Assembly (NCBI GenBank): GCA_050084515.1
Contig: CM114273.1
Coordinates: 4,898,001-4,962,000, forward strand
Direction: 5' to 3'
Length of the DNA stretch: 64,000 bases
Source: Blasia pusilla
Taxonomy: Eukaryota; Marchantiophyta; Marchantiopsida; Blasiales
This document shows positions 26,611 through 38,439 of the stretch, piece by piece. The notes below the pieces were generated by a model. It was not told the origin of the DNA. It did not search any database and worked only from the letters and a program-made list of their open reading frames with translations. The translations under genes were made by a program, and so were the position numbers. Every line of letters begins with the position of its first letter. Positions within the stretch are counted from its first letter, which is position 1.

Positions 26611-26956
26611 TCAAGCTCCCGACTATTTCACTACTTGGGAAACTAGGGTTTTTACCTATTTTTCTTAGTTTCTATTAATAGAAAAATTTTGCCGAGGGCT
26701 ACGCCCTTGGACCCGTGCGTCGTTTTGGCATACCAAGAGCTGCGCCCCCGGACCCCCACAACGCATCAAGGTGCTCCACACCCTGATGCAATATAGGGTT
26801 AGATAATCCTAGTAACGCCACTCCTAAAATCACCTATGTCATATTACTATGACTCCTTCGACGTCTAAGTCGGAACCATCAATCTAGGCTTCTCCTCATA
26901 CAAGGAGGCCGATCAGATTAATGGTGCTCAAAGAAGTGGATGTTGAGAATCCAACT
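26611..26956 (-). repeat. 3' LTR remnant of copia 1
   Basis: Matches the 5' LTR from the phrase ctcccgactatttcactac to gttgagaatccaac. The left ~130 bp of the LTR is missing or replaced (26,481-26,610 shows no similarity). Confidence 0.7.
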
Positions 26957-26968
26957 AACCCCCCTCAA
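26957..26968 (-). other. Polypurine tract of copia 1
   Basis: On the minus strand GAGGGGGGTTAG directly abuts the 3' LTR, the expected place and composition for the plus-strand primer. Confidence 0.6.
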
Positions 26969-26989
26969 TATCCACTCTCATGTGGACTA

Positions 26990-27430
26990 CTATCTTGGAC
27001 CTATGCCAAGACCCTTCAGATGTCGGTGAAGCTGATCTCCGCTCAAAGCTTTCGTGAAGATGTCTGCACGGTTAGCCTTTGTTGGACAATAGACTAACTT
27101 CAAAACCTCTCTCTCGATCAATTCACGAACAAAATGATATTGGATCTCTATGTGCTTTGAACAAGCATGAAACACATGATTATGTGTTATGGCAATGCAA
27201 CTCTGACTGTCACACCACTTTCTGGTGCTTCTCCTATGTCCTCCAATATCCATCTCAACCATACTGCATCACAAGACGTATAACAAGCCGCCTTGTACTC
27301 TGCCTCGGTAGAAGAAAGAGCCACTATGGGTTGCTTCTTGCTAACCCATGACACCACACCTGATCCTACCAAGAAGCAATAACCCGAAACTGATCTTCGA
27401 GAATCTGAATCTTTTGGTGAAGAGAATTGT
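26990..27430 (-). pseudogene. Copia RNase H domain
   Basis: SRRSVSGYCFLVGSGVVSW, then KKQPIVALSSTEAEYKAA, the hallmark of plant copia RNase H. A frameshift near 27,200-27,260 splits off the end, which reads TKANRADIFTKALSG. It would degrade RNA in the RNA-DNA hybrid during reverse transcription. Confidence 0.85.
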
Positions 27431-28150
27431 TCGATGAAGTAAACACACTTTCTCTTCTGATCCGGGTGTCTCAAAACGTGATGGTTGAGATACATACACC
27501 TCCTCCTTGAGACTCCAGTTCAGAAAGGTAGACTTCATATCGTATTGGTATACATGCCAACGTCTTGTTCGTGCAACCGCTAGAATAATTCAAATGGTTA
27601 TCATCCTTGCAGTAGAAGCAAAAGTCTCATAGTAGTCAAAACCTTCGATTTGTGAGCATCCTTGTGCAACCAACCTCGCTTTGAATTTATCCAATGTACC
27701 GTCCGACTTGTACTTGGTCTTGTACACCCACTTGGTGCGTATTATCTTCCTGTCCTTTGGCTTCTCAACCAAAGTCCAAGTTTCATTTTTCTAAATAGCG
27801 TCCATCTCCATCTGCATGGCCTCTCTCCATTAAGGATGAGCAAGGGCCTCATCCAAGCATGATGGCTCTTCCACCTTCAAGACCTCTATCATCAAGGCCA
27901 TGTTGACGAGATGTGCGGAAGCTCTATTCTACTCCTCTAGTCTCTTGGATCTCCTTGGATGTGTAACAACTTCATCAGTTGTTGGTGGATCCTTACCATC
28001 CAAGAGCTGCTTTATCCACTTAGGGTATGACGACCGTAGTGGAAGAGCAGACTGCTCTTTGTAATCATCACCAAATTCTTCTTCTTGATGATCTGGTATA
28101 AACATTGGTGGTGTGCTCTGGTGGGTTATCTCTTCATTTGATGATAATGT
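27431..28150 (-). pseudogene. Copia reverse transcriptase, N-terminal remnant
   Basis: Contains TKWVYKTKYKSDGTLDKFKA, RLVAQGCSQ and DMKSTFLNWSLKEEVYVSQP, that is, the first part of the domain. After KVCLLHRTI the sequence jumps to RNase H, so the YVDD-type site and following blocks are gone (several hundred bases deleted). Canonical KTAFLNG reads KSTFLNW here, and stops occur around 27,590 and 27,790. Confidence 0.8.
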
Positions 28151-28153
28151 GGA

Positions 28154-29036
28154 CTAACTACTGATATCCGCCACTTGACAAGGTTGTTCCTGGAACACCA
28201 CATCACGACTCACAAGCATCTTCTTTGCCTCAGGATACCATAGGGGATAAGCTTTAGACTCATCACTGTATCCCATAAAGATGCACTTCGTGCTCTTCGA
28301 CTCCAACTTGGTCTTGGATGCTTCAGGAATATGTATAAAGCACTCACTACCAAAAGTCCTGAAATGTTGGACTGATGGTACCTTACCTGAGTATGATTGA
28401 TGAGGAGTCATGCCTTGCACTGACTTGGTAGCACTTATATTTAGAATGTAAACGGCAGTATTAACAACTTCAGCCCAAAATCCTTCTGTCACACCTTTTG
28501 CTTTCATCATACATCTTGCCATCTCCACCATTGTACGGTTCTGACGCTCAACAACTCCATTTTAATGTGGTGTATGTGTCATGGTTAACTGTCGCTTGAT
28601 TCCATGCTCCCCCAAATATTTGTTGAATTCTGTTGATAAGAATTCTCCTCCTTGATCGGTGCGAAGCTTTTGTATCTTCTTTCTTGTCTCATTCTCAACC
28701 AGCTTGTGCCGTACTTTAAATTTTCCAAAAGCACTTGCCTTATCACGAAGGAAATACACCCACATCTTCCTACTATAATCGTCCACAACTAAAAAGAAGT
28801 AGAAAGGACCACCTAATGCCACTGTTCTCATTTTACCACGGAGGTCAACATGAATCAGCTCTAGAGGAGCCTTTGCTCTATTGCTGGACTCTTGTGGAAA
28901 TGGTTGTCGGTGTTGCTTGCCCATCATACAAGCTTCACATATATCCGACACTCTAGAAATTGTTGGTAAATCAACAACCATGCCAGATTTCTGCATCTGA
29001 CTTAGTAAGGGAAAGCTTAGGTGACCAAATCTTTTA
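28154..29036 (-). pseudogene. Copia integrase
   Basis: Zinc-finger end with CEACMMGKQHRQPFP, then LIHVDLRGKM (first Asp), LRTDQGGEF (second Asp), and after a stop at about 28,562 VEMARCMMKAKG (region of the catalytic Glu; VERQN-type block in the broken part). KVPSVQHFRTFGSECF is the typical copia C-terminal block. One in-frame stop breaks it. Confidence 0.85.
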
Positions 29037-29038
29037 TG

Positions 29039-30378
29039 TCACAACTTACTGCTACTAAGATCTCTACCAACACTTGTCGTGAAAGCATACAACTCGTAGA
29101 TATTTGCACGTCGTATACCTTCATCCATTATTTTCCAATTGGAATCCTCAATGACTGCTCCAGTTTTCTTGAAACGAACTTCTAGATTACGATCACATAA
29201 TACTGCTATTGAAATCAAATTTCGCTTCAACTTTGGTATGTACATTACATGAGTTAACTTATTTTCATCTCCTTTTTGTGAGACTAAAGAAATTGTGTCT
29301 GTCCCTTCTACAGGGCACTTTGCATTATTTCCAACATTAACAACAATGGGCTCATATGGAGGCTGTAAGGAGCTATACCAATCCTTATGATTGGTCATAT
29401 GCTTAGATGCTCCATTATTGAGCACCCATGCATCTTCACTCTTTGACTTAGTGGAATGTTTTGCGTGTGTGCAAAACTCTTCGATTGCTACCCAAGCATC
29501 TACTTCATGTTCTCCTAGTTCTACAGAATTTCTAGACTCCTTCTTAGGTCTTAAACAACCGTTCTTCTGATCCTGACTCCTCTTTCTACAATCTTTGATA
29601 AGATGACCTAGCTTACCACAATAAAAGCATTTGAAGGCGAGATTTGAAGGCTTTCCTTGGAAATTTCTTCTTGACATTTGAACTGTAATCCTGATTCTAC
29701 CTCTCTGTACATTGGCAGTAAATGTTGCATCACTTCCCTCTCTTGCTTTGAAGCGCATTTCCTCTTCTACCAACATTGCACTAAATTGTTCAAAAGTAAG
29801 CGGCGTGGGTCTTACTTGAGTATTCAATGCAGTGACCAAACTATCATACCTTGGAGGAAAAATCCTTATGCACCGACGTGCCAAATATTCGCTAGACTTT
29901 GAAATTCCTACGGACACCATCTGATCTTGAAGATTTTTTATCCTTGTCAAAAATTGCTCCAGGCTTTCTCCTTCTTAAAAATTCTCGGATGTAAGTTGAT
30001 TATCCAGATTTTGAATCCGAGTCTCATTCCTCGTTTCATACTGATTCTTCACAATGTTCCACGCCTCAGCAGTAGTGGTTGTATGTTGAATGAGAGTCAT
30101 GACAGAATCAGTTATATTCGTGACAATTGCATATAGAGCATTAGCATTTCTGCATTTCTATGCCAGCAATACAACAGGATCGATATCCCCAAATGAAGAT
30201 GAACATGCAGAACTCAAAGTAGCTTTGGATTCGAATCGACCCCTGTGGCCGTCTCCTAGATCTCAAATGATTCGAGGACAGTTCTCATTTTGAACTTCCA
30301 CAATGTATAGTTAGACCCATCTAACTTCCCTTCACCCAGCGGAGGAGGGCGAGCACAAACTGACGAAGAAGTAGCCAT
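29039..30378 (-). pseudogene. Copia gag and protease
   Basis: ATG at 30,378 begins MATSSSV and soon reads LDGSNYTLWKFKM, the standard copia gag opening. In-frame stops follow at about 30,258 and 29,978. The 303-codon part from 29,950 carries the UBN2-type gag, a CCHC zinc knuckle CFYCGKLGHLIKDC, and the protease block WVLNNGASKHMT. There the usual catalytic D-S-G has become N-N-G, so the protease would be dead. Confidence 0.85.
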
Positions 30379-30438
30379 CTCTCAAGATTTTGAGCAAACA
30401 CACTAGATCGCCAAATACAAAATACTAGAAAACCTATT

Positions 30439-30450
30439 GCTCTGATACCA
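30439..30450 (-). other. Primer binding site (initiator tRNA-Met), copia 1
   Basis: On the minus strand TGGTATCAGAGC, the complement of the plant initiator tRNA-Met 3' end, lies immediately after the LTR end ...TTTTCTCACA. This fixes the LTR edge at 30,451. Confidence 0.9.
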
Positions 30451-30892
30451 TGTGAGAAAACAGAAAGTGACGAAATCACTGAAATATTTACAAAACTTAG
30501 AGATACAAAGTGGCCTAGTCCGTCCGTGCGCTCACAAAAGAGCTTCGATAGAACCTGAACATGGAGATAACTCGACATACGAGAATGCGCTACCGTAGTG
30601 GCTCCCGACTATTTCACTACTCGGAAAACTACGATTTTTACCTATTTTTCTTCAATTCTATTAATAGAAAAAAAAACCGGATGCCCTATACCTAACCCTA
30701 TATTGCATCAGGGTACGGGGCACCCTGATGCAATATAGGGTTAGATAATCCTAGTAACGCTACTCCTAAAACCACATACGTCATATTACTCCTTCGACGT
30801 CTAAGTCGGAACCATCAATCTAGGCTTCTCCTCATACAAGGGGGCCAATCAGATTAATGGTGCTCAGAGAAGTGGATGTTGAGAATCCAACA
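30451..30892 (-). repeat. 5' LTR of copia 1
   Basis: 442 bp starting TGTTGG and ending CACA on the minus strand. Contains a perfect 21-bp inverted repeat with a 7-base loop (30,694-30,714 with 30,722-30,742). Confidence 0.85.
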
Positions 30893-31170
30893 GGATTGAG
30901 TTCCAAGAGTAGGAGAAGCCATCTAGTTGTTGAGATCTCCATGAGGTTCTTTGGTGTTAAGTGAGGATCTGCCTGAGTGTTCGTCCTATTCCACTTGAGA
31001 GACAGATGGAAGGAAATCTTGGTACTTGTGAGAAGAAGAATGACATGATGAATGTATACACATATTCATAAATTATACATAATAAAAAACACATTAAACT
31101 CTCTTTTCACATAATAGTGATCTTCTAGGGAATCGAACTTCACAAATAATCATAAAAGGATCATTTTCTA
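30893..31170. other. Spacer between the two copia elements
   Basis: About 280 bp that I cannot assign. It shows no LTR and no coding frame. Confidence 0.4.
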
Positions 31171-34100
31171 TTATCTTTGTACATTACATCTTGTACACCC
31201 ACTTGGTGTGAATTATCTTTCTCTCTTTTGGCTTCTCAACCAAAGTCCAAGTTTGATTCCTTTGAATAGTGTCTATCTTCATTTGCATGATCTCTTTCCA
31301 TTAAGAGTCAACGAGAGTCTCATCCAAGCAAGTTGATTCTTCCATCTTCAAAACCTGTGTCATTAAGGGGATGATGATGAGATGTGTAGAAGCTCTGTTT
31401 TTCTCCTCAAGTCTCTTGGATTCGTAGATACTCCATCAATTGTTGGAAGATCCTTACCATTCTAGAGTTGCTTTATCCACTTAGGGTATGACAACCGTAG
31501 TGGAAGAGTATGCTACTCTTTGTACTCGTCACCAAATACTTCTTATTAGTGATCAGCTGTAAGCATCAATTATGTGCTTTGGTGGGTTATCTCTTCGTTT
31601 GAGGAAAATGTGGACTGACCACTAATGTCCGCCACTCAACAAGGTTGTTCTTGAAACACCATATCACAACTCACAAAATTATTCTTTTCCTCAAGATACC
31701 ACAAGCGATAAGCTTTAGACTCATCATTGCATCCCACAAACGTGCACTTCTTGCTCTTAGAATCGATCTTGGTACTTGATACAACAAGAATGTGTACAAA
31801 ATATTTCCTTCCAAAGATCTTGAAGTGTTGGACTAATAGTACTCACCTAAGTATGCTTGATGAGAATTCATGTCTTGCACCGACTTTGTGGCCCTTCCAT
31901 TTAGAATGGAAATTGAACAAGTTTAGTCCAAAACCCTTCTATCAAACCTTTTGATTTCGTCATACACCTTGCCATCACCATGGTTCGATATTGACGCTGA
32001 AAAATTCCATTTTGTTATGGTGTTTGTGGTTTGGTTAACTATCCCTTGATTCCATGCTATACCAAATTTTTGATGAATTTGGTTTATAGTGATTCTCCTC
32101 CTTGCAATGCGAAGCTTATGTATCTTCTTTCACGTCTCATTCTTAACAAGCTTGTGCCATAATTGACATTTTCCAAAAGCACTTGCCTTATCCTGAAAGA
32201 AATACATCTGCATCTTCCTACTACAATTATCAACAACTCAAAGAAAGTAGAAAAAAATATTGCCAAAATTCTCATTTTATCACACAGGTGAGCATGTATC
32301 AGATCTAGAGGGGTCTTTGCTATATTTCTTTAATCTTGTGGAAATTCTTGTCAGTGTTGAGTGTTGCTTGCCCATCATACAAGCTTCATTTATATGCTAC
32401 ACTCCAAAAATTATTGGTAAATCATCAAAAATTCCAAATTTTTACATCTGACTAAGTAGGAGAAAGCTTTTAAGTGACCAAATCTCTCATGCCACAACTT
32501 ACTCGTACCGCGGTTTGTACCTACACTAGTTATGAAAGTATACAACTCGTAAGTATTTCCATATTAGATATCCTCATCCACTACTTTCCCATCGGCATTT
32601 TTAATTACTACTCCACATTATTTGAAACAAACGTCTAAGTTACAGTCACATAATACTGGAACTGAAAGCGAGTTTCGTTTCAAATTTGGTATGTATAGTA
32701 CATTAGATAATTTCACATAATTCCATTCTACTAGAAAGTTTGTATTATTTCAAATAGTAACAATGATAGGATCATATAAGGATATAAGGACCTATACCAA
32801 TCCTTGTAATTGATCATATGCCTAGATGCTCCACTAATGAACACCCATGCATCTTCACTCTTTGACTTAGTAGAGTGCTTTTCTTGTATGCAAAACTCTT
32901 TGATTAGTACTCAAGCATCTACCTCATGTTCTTCCAATTCCATAGAATTTCTAGACTCCTTCTTAGGTCTTGAGCAACTATTCTTCTTATCCTAACTTCT
33001 CCTTCTACATAAGATGATCTATCTTGCCACAATCAAAGTACTTTAAAGATTTTTTTGGAAATTTCTTCTTAATATTTAATTAAACTAAAATCTTGATTCC
33101 TTCCTCTCTATATGTTGGCAAAAAATGCGGCATCATTTCCTTCGGTAGCTTTGAAGTGCATTTTCTCTTCTACCAACATTGCACTAAATTATTCAAAAGT
33201 CAATAGTGTGGGTCTTACTTGAGTAGTCAATATTGTGACCACACCGTCATACCTCGGAGGTATAATCCTTATCAAACAATGAGCCAAATCTTCACTTGAC
33301 TTCAAAATTCCTAGAAACACCATAGAATCTTCAAGATGATTGGCCCTAGTAAAGAATTTCTTCGTGCTTTCTTCTTCTAAAAAATTCTTAGACGTAATTT
33401 GATTCTCCACATTAAAAATCCAAGTCTCGTTCCTAGTTTCAACTCGATTCTTCAGAATGCTCCACGCCTCAATAGCAATTGTCATATGTTGAACGAGAGT
33501 CATGAAAGAATCTATTATATTTTTTATATAAGTGTATAGGGCATCAACATTTCTATATTTTCACGCTACCAACACAACAAGATTGATATCACCAAATTTC
33601 GATGAACATATAGAACTTAGAATAGCTTGTGGATTCGAATCAAACCCTATGGCCGTATCCTAGATCTCAAATGATTGAGGAATAGTTCTCATCTTGAACC
33701 TCCATGCAGTATAGTTAGACCTATCTAACTTGCCTTCACCCAGAAAAGAAGGGCGAGCACAAACTAACGAAGAACCCATCCATCTCTCAAGAATTTATGC
33801 AAGCACAATAAATTGTCAAATACAAAATCATGGAAAATCTATCACTCTAATATAATGTGAGAAAAAAAATTTGTGAAAAAATCACTAAAATATATAACAA
33901 ATCTTAAGACTACAAAGTGGCCTAGTATGTTTATGTAATCATAATAGAGCTTTAATAGAACCTCAACATGGAGAAAAACTCAACTTATGAGAATGCGCTA
34001 CTGTTGCGATTTCCCAACTATTTAACTACTTAAGAAACTAGGATTTTTTATCTATTTTTTTCAATTCTATTAATAAAAAAACTTGGGTATGCCAAGAACA

Positions 34101-34314
34101 ATGCAGAACCCCCGTCTTGCATGAGGGTGCCTCGTACCTATATGCAAGATAATATTAGATCATCTTAATAATGTCACTGTGTAAACCACCTACCTCATAT
34201 TACTATGATTCTTTCAACGTCTGAGTCAGAACCATCAATCTAGGCTTCTCCTCATGCAAGGGGGCGTTTACATTAATAGTACACAATATGAAGTGGATGT
34301 TGAGTATCCAAACA
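31171..34314 (-). mobile_element. Ty1/copia element 2, older and degenerate
   Basis: Same family and orientation as copia 1: blocks equivalent to its RT start, integrase, gag and 5' LTR appear in the same order (e.g. the sequence at 31,190-31,310 matches 27,715-27,840). It is richly mutated: almost no open frame survives and the primer site is unrecognisable (about 33,845-33,860). RNase H, the end of RT and the 3' LTR are missing on the left. The LTR at about 33,857-34,314 ends ...ATCCAAACA. Confidence 0.8.
33857..34314 (-). repeat. 5' LTR of copia 2
   Basis: Aligns with 30,451-30,892 by eye, including tgtgagaaaa at the inner edge and ggatgttgagtatccaaaca at the outer edge. Confidence 0.7.
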
Positions 34315-34637
34315 AGGATCATAGATCCTTGTAAGGTCATCAATGTAAAGTAAATCCTCTATATAAGTGTCATTGTAAATGAGATTGAAATAAATTTATC
34401 ATTCCCAAGAAAAACTCCTAAAGCACACATGCCTTCATCAAGAGTTAAAAACCCATTTGGTAAATTAAAGTCATAGGATATGCACTAGAATAGAGTATGA
34501 CCGTGGTCTTATCGATTCAACTAACCCCCATCTTTTGTACATTAGATGGATTTCACAATCACCTTCTTCTTTTTTTCAAACATGCACCATTTGCAAAACA
34601 TGTACACTCATGAGGCTTGAGGATTGATAGATAGGGG

Positions 34638-35026
34638 GGCTTCTAAGAGCCCGATCCCATGGATAGGTGGACGGACTGCGGTGACCCTCATTTCTGCGTT
34701 TGAAATAGTTTACCAATGGATAGTGCGATAAAATACACTCGTCGCTAAGAACTACTTCCGATTATAACCAAGTCAAGCTCGCCATGACGTCGGATCATAT
34801 GCGGCCCAAAACTATGGTCGCCAATTTCTAATGTGCATGGGGTCTGGCCCTAAAAGCCCGATCCCATGGACGGGCATACAAGTCGCAACAACCTTCATTT
34901 CATGATTCGAAAAAATTTACCAATGAAGAATATAACAAAAATATTTTTATCTTAAATAATTATTTCCCATTTTTGCACACCACACCATAAACCCACGACC
35001 TTCTATGGTCGCCCGTTTATGATATA
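34638..35026 (+). repeat. Dimeric dispersed repeat, copy A
   Basis: Matches 59,255-59,692 in the same orientation over its whole length. It consists of two related halves about 208 bp apart, each with agcccgatcccatgga and tttaccaatg. The right end has a worn version of the hairpin seen in copy B. Confidence 0.75.
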
Positions 35027-35039
35027 GGAAGGGAATCGG

Positions 35040-35960
35040 ACGCCATCGGCATCTTCTGTCGGGATTTGTGGGCTGCACCAAACGCGAGGAAGCGCTCGGA
35101 GATCTGGGGTACGCGCGAGCGGACGTGGGGAATCGGCGGAGGAAAGCGGCGATGTTTGAAGCGGAGGAGCGTTCTCACGTCGGTACCGCGCGTTTCTTGA
35201 GCATTTCAGCTCGTGGAGAAGTGTGCAGAGGCTGCCACGGAGAATTCTATCGTCCGGAGTTTGCGCGATGGACGGTGCGCACTGCGCTACCGGGATCCCA
35301 ACTCCGATACGAGTGTCGAGACATTCACGTTGCGCAAGTTGACGTGGAAGATCGATCGTACACGGTTTGTGCGACGCATCGCTGTAGGGATCGCGGTGAG
35401 AATCTTACGTTCCACTCCACGTCTTCTTGCGGAAGGTGTGGAGAGCGAATGGCTCGTCATCCGATCCGGGGCCGGATTCCGGAGGATCGATCGTACTGAG
35501 AGTGGAGTGCTGTGGTAGCGCAGCGGCGGTCAAAGCGTGCATCTCACACTGAACGTGATCACACATCGTCACCGTGACAGGTTTGTAGCCGGCAGTTTGA
35601 CGCATGCTGTGCTGCTGGATCGAGGCGGGGATCTAGGAGTGCATCTTCACAGTGACCAGCTGCCAGATTATTGCTTTGTCGGTAACGCTAACGATCGGAT
35701 GCCAGATTCTCGGAGGGGCAGTTTTAGTGCAGCGGTCGATTGAAACGGAGTGGGAACGGGGTCGTGTCCGTGGGAGACGTGAGGTCGAAGAGTTTAATGG
35801 GTCCAAAGGAGGATGGTCCTTCGCAGTGCTGTCGTTGGTGGATGATCCCCAGGGGAGAGCTTACCCTAGACCTAATTGTTTCGACATAGTTTTTTGCTAC
35901 TCTGGAATGCTTACGTCAGGATCGCTTGAACTCGAGGAGCTTCGAATGCAATAAGCCGTT
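35040..35960 (+). other. GC-rich island with overlapping frames, nature unknown
   Basis: Distinctly richer in G, C and CpG than its surroundings. It holds two overlapping plus-strand frames (35,068-35,499 and 35,213-35,518) and more at 35,537-35,954, none of which I recognise. It could be the first exon or promoter of an unseen gene, or a GC-rich relic. Confidence 0.2.
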
Positions 35961-36800
35961 ATCGCTCACAGTAGTCTTGGAGTCGCTAGCAAAGGCATTG
36001 CATTATTTACCCTTTAATATTTCGTTCACAAGGCTTCACTTACGCACGCTGCGGCAAAGCTCGTGGACAACGTGCTGTTAAATAAAACACATGAGCCCAA
36101 AACGTATCAACCTACTGTTAGAAAGAAAGCTCTTGCCATAAAGTCAAATCCGCTGGCTAGAAGATTTAGGTGCCTACGGGGTGGAATGAGATAATCGACG
36201 TAAACTCCACTAATTTTAATAGAATCAACTGGAATTGGATCCAAGGCGACTCCTGGATTTCCCTCACACTTGAACCGTTTTAAACAATTGCTGTTGTAGG
36301 CTCATAATGCTAGGTACCCTCACTGCTTTCTATAGTTGGAGTTGGTAGGAAGATACAAGGCAGAATGGGTTGATGAAAGGCATCAAATATTACTTCGAGA
36401 GTACACAATTTCTCGTGCACAATTACACGACATCGTATAAACATGCCCAGCCATAAGTTCAGTGAGATTACAATCAACTGCTTCTGTTAAACGGTCTTCT
36501 CTGTTATACTACAAACTGCTCACTACTTGCACTGTTAAAATCCAGGCATAGACCTGTAAACAACTGAAAACAAAATGGACAGTCTACCTATGTTCCTAAG
36601 TCAGTACAGGACCAGAATGGTCCTCACTACCTGTAGACATTCCATACCCTCTGCGTCTTCTATGCAGAAGTGATGTTATTGACAGATGACCTTTCACCAC
36701 AACAACTGGCAGACATGGGCCTTCCTTTTTCCTCGTTAGTTTGTACATGAACACAGAGGCCTGTAAGCATTGCTTACTCCTGCTGACAACTTCCACCTTT
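35961..36800. other. Non-coding stretch downstream of the unidentified gene
   Basis: No recognisable coding. The right part (about 36,480-36,812) probably holds the 3' UTR of the minus-strand gene that ends at 36,813. Confidence 0.35.
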
Positions 36801-36812
36801 CTTTCACACATT

Positions 36813-37691
36813 TCACATGGCTGCACGGACGCCGTCAACGTTTTCAGCTTCTGTTGACTCATCATTGAGTTCAACTTTAGGTGATTCCACTTTAGCTACA
36901 GAAACATGAACTGTCTCAAGAGTGGGTACAGAATCTGCTGCTGGTGTAAAATCCACTGTCTCAACTGCCTCCGGGGCTGGCCTCCATGTAGACTTCTCAC
37001 TAGGGGCTGTTCCAAATTCAGTTGTGGAGATGTCTTCGTAGCTTTCCCCAATAGCTGGTCGTTTCACTTTTGGCTCAGTGTGGATGCCACCAAACCCCCT
37101 TCCTCCATGTGTCCAATCCATACCTTCAGGTATATGAACTGACTTCACGAACACTTCTTCAGATGCGGAAGTTGGAGTAGATTCACTTTCATGGGCCATC
37201 GATGCCACCACTAACTCACTCATGTGCTTGTGGAGATCTGTGAACATCTCATGGAAATTGGTTGGACCAAAAGGATGTCCATTCACAACAACCACTAGGT
37301 GCCTTTGTCCATTTCCTTCAAATACATTGTCACCACTCTGTGATCTGCCCAAAAAGTGTCCTCGAAGTCGCATTGCGCTCCTGAACGCTTGCTCTCTTGC
37401 TGCCATCCTATTTTTACACCCCAAGAAGCGCTTGTGCCTCATGGCAAGATCTCCAAGAGTTTGCGATGTGCCCATATCTGGGTGCTCGGAAATCAAGGCC
37501 CTCTTGAAATCTTGGAGTCTGTGACTAGGTGCATGCGAATGCAATCCATCACTGTGCATACCAAGGTTGAACATACTACTTGGTGATGAACTGCAGATGT
37601 GGCCACACTGAAAGGCTGCGATGTCCCAAAGTTGGGTCTTGGTGATAAGATACGTCTTCGCCAAGAACTTGTGCTCCTTTGCAAACTGGCA
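36813..37691 (-). CDS. Unidentified exon, probably the 3' exon of the same gene
   Basis: 292 codons open from a strong acceptor (branch-like GCTGAC, T-rich tract, GGACAG) at 37,692 to a stop at 36,813. It starts CQFAKEHKFLAKTYLITKTQ, has a Cys pair (FQCGHICSSS), an Arg-rich helix (RMAAREQAFRSAMRLRGHFL) and a low-complexity Glu/Ser/Thr/Pro-rich tail, likely disordered. It enters in phase 0, whereas exon 6 ends in phase 1, so at least one exon between 37.7 and 38.4 kb is missing from my model (a candidate starts at about 38,010 after GTTGTTTCAG). It could instead belong to a separate gene. Confidence 0.5.
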   Translation of the reverse strand, partial: CQFAKEHKFLAKTYLITKTQLWDIAAFQCGHICSSSPSSMFNLGMHSDGLHSHAPSHRLQDFKRALISEHPDMGTSQTLGDLAMRHKRFLGCKNRMAAREQAFRSAMRLRGHFLGRSQSGDNVFEGNGQRHLVVVVNGHPFGPTNFHEMFTDLHKHMSELVVASMAHESESTPTSASEEVFVKSVHIPEGMDWTHGGRGFGGIHTEPKVKRPAIGESYEDISTTEFGTAPSEKSTWRPAPEAVETVDFTPAADSVPTLETVHVSVAKVESPKVELNDESTEAENVDGVRAAM

Positions 37692-38439
37692 CTGTCCAGA
37701 CAAAAACCAAAAGTCAGCTTGACTTGATAAATACAAAACAGGTGGTAAGTGTAGCTTGCCTGAATTCATGGAAGAAAGTTTGATCTAAATCAATCTTTCC
37801 AATCACCTCCATTTATCACTGCATTTGACATCAACATCCACATGAGGTAACACGCAACGCATAATGGAAGGAAACTGGGAACCATAAGGAAAAGAGCTGA
37901 ATAGGGTGGGTGGAAGCAGCTTACCGCAGCAACTATTTTGGGACAGAGGGAAAAAGAGCAAACAGTACTGAGCCGCATTTTAAGGCCCTTCCCAAGACGG
38001 TGGATCCCTTGCCTGAAACAACCTGCTCAGAAAATATGTCATTCAGATGTTACAGAAGCCATGGCATTCACGCACTCAGCCCACTTTACAGCCCTGAATG
38101 GGGGCTTATCATTTCTCATGCTTATCATTTCTTTCATCCTATGCAGTAGAATACACGTGACCATCTCAATGGTACAGTGAGGTGGATGCCACATGCCCTT
38201 GAATGTCGTTAGTTCTCTTGGCAACATCAAGGTGGTGATTGAGTGTAGGATATCAATTAAATGGACAAGGATCTCGAGTTCACTTAGTCAGAAGTGCAGG
38301 GACTACCGACTGTTTTCTGCGACCGTCAAGTCTTCAAGGATTTTCACATAGTGTGGCATTCTGGAAAAAAAATCTACAGATCGATGTCGGCAAGCTCACC
38401 AACCAACCTCCCTGAAAATAAAGTTCGAAAATGTCACAC

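Larger units (their letters stand above)
26611..30892 (-). mobile_element. Ty1/copia element 1 (RT deleted)
   Basis: Minus-strand copia element: 5' LTR 30,892-30,451, tRNA-Met primer site 30,450-30,439, gag, protease, integrase, remnants of reverse transcriptase, RNase H, polypurine tract (about 26,968-26,957) and a 3' LTR remnant (about 26,956-26,611). Order gag-PR-IN-RT-RH marks it as copia. The middle of RT, with its catalytic motif, is deleted near 27,430, so the copy cannot move on its own. Confidence 0.85.
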
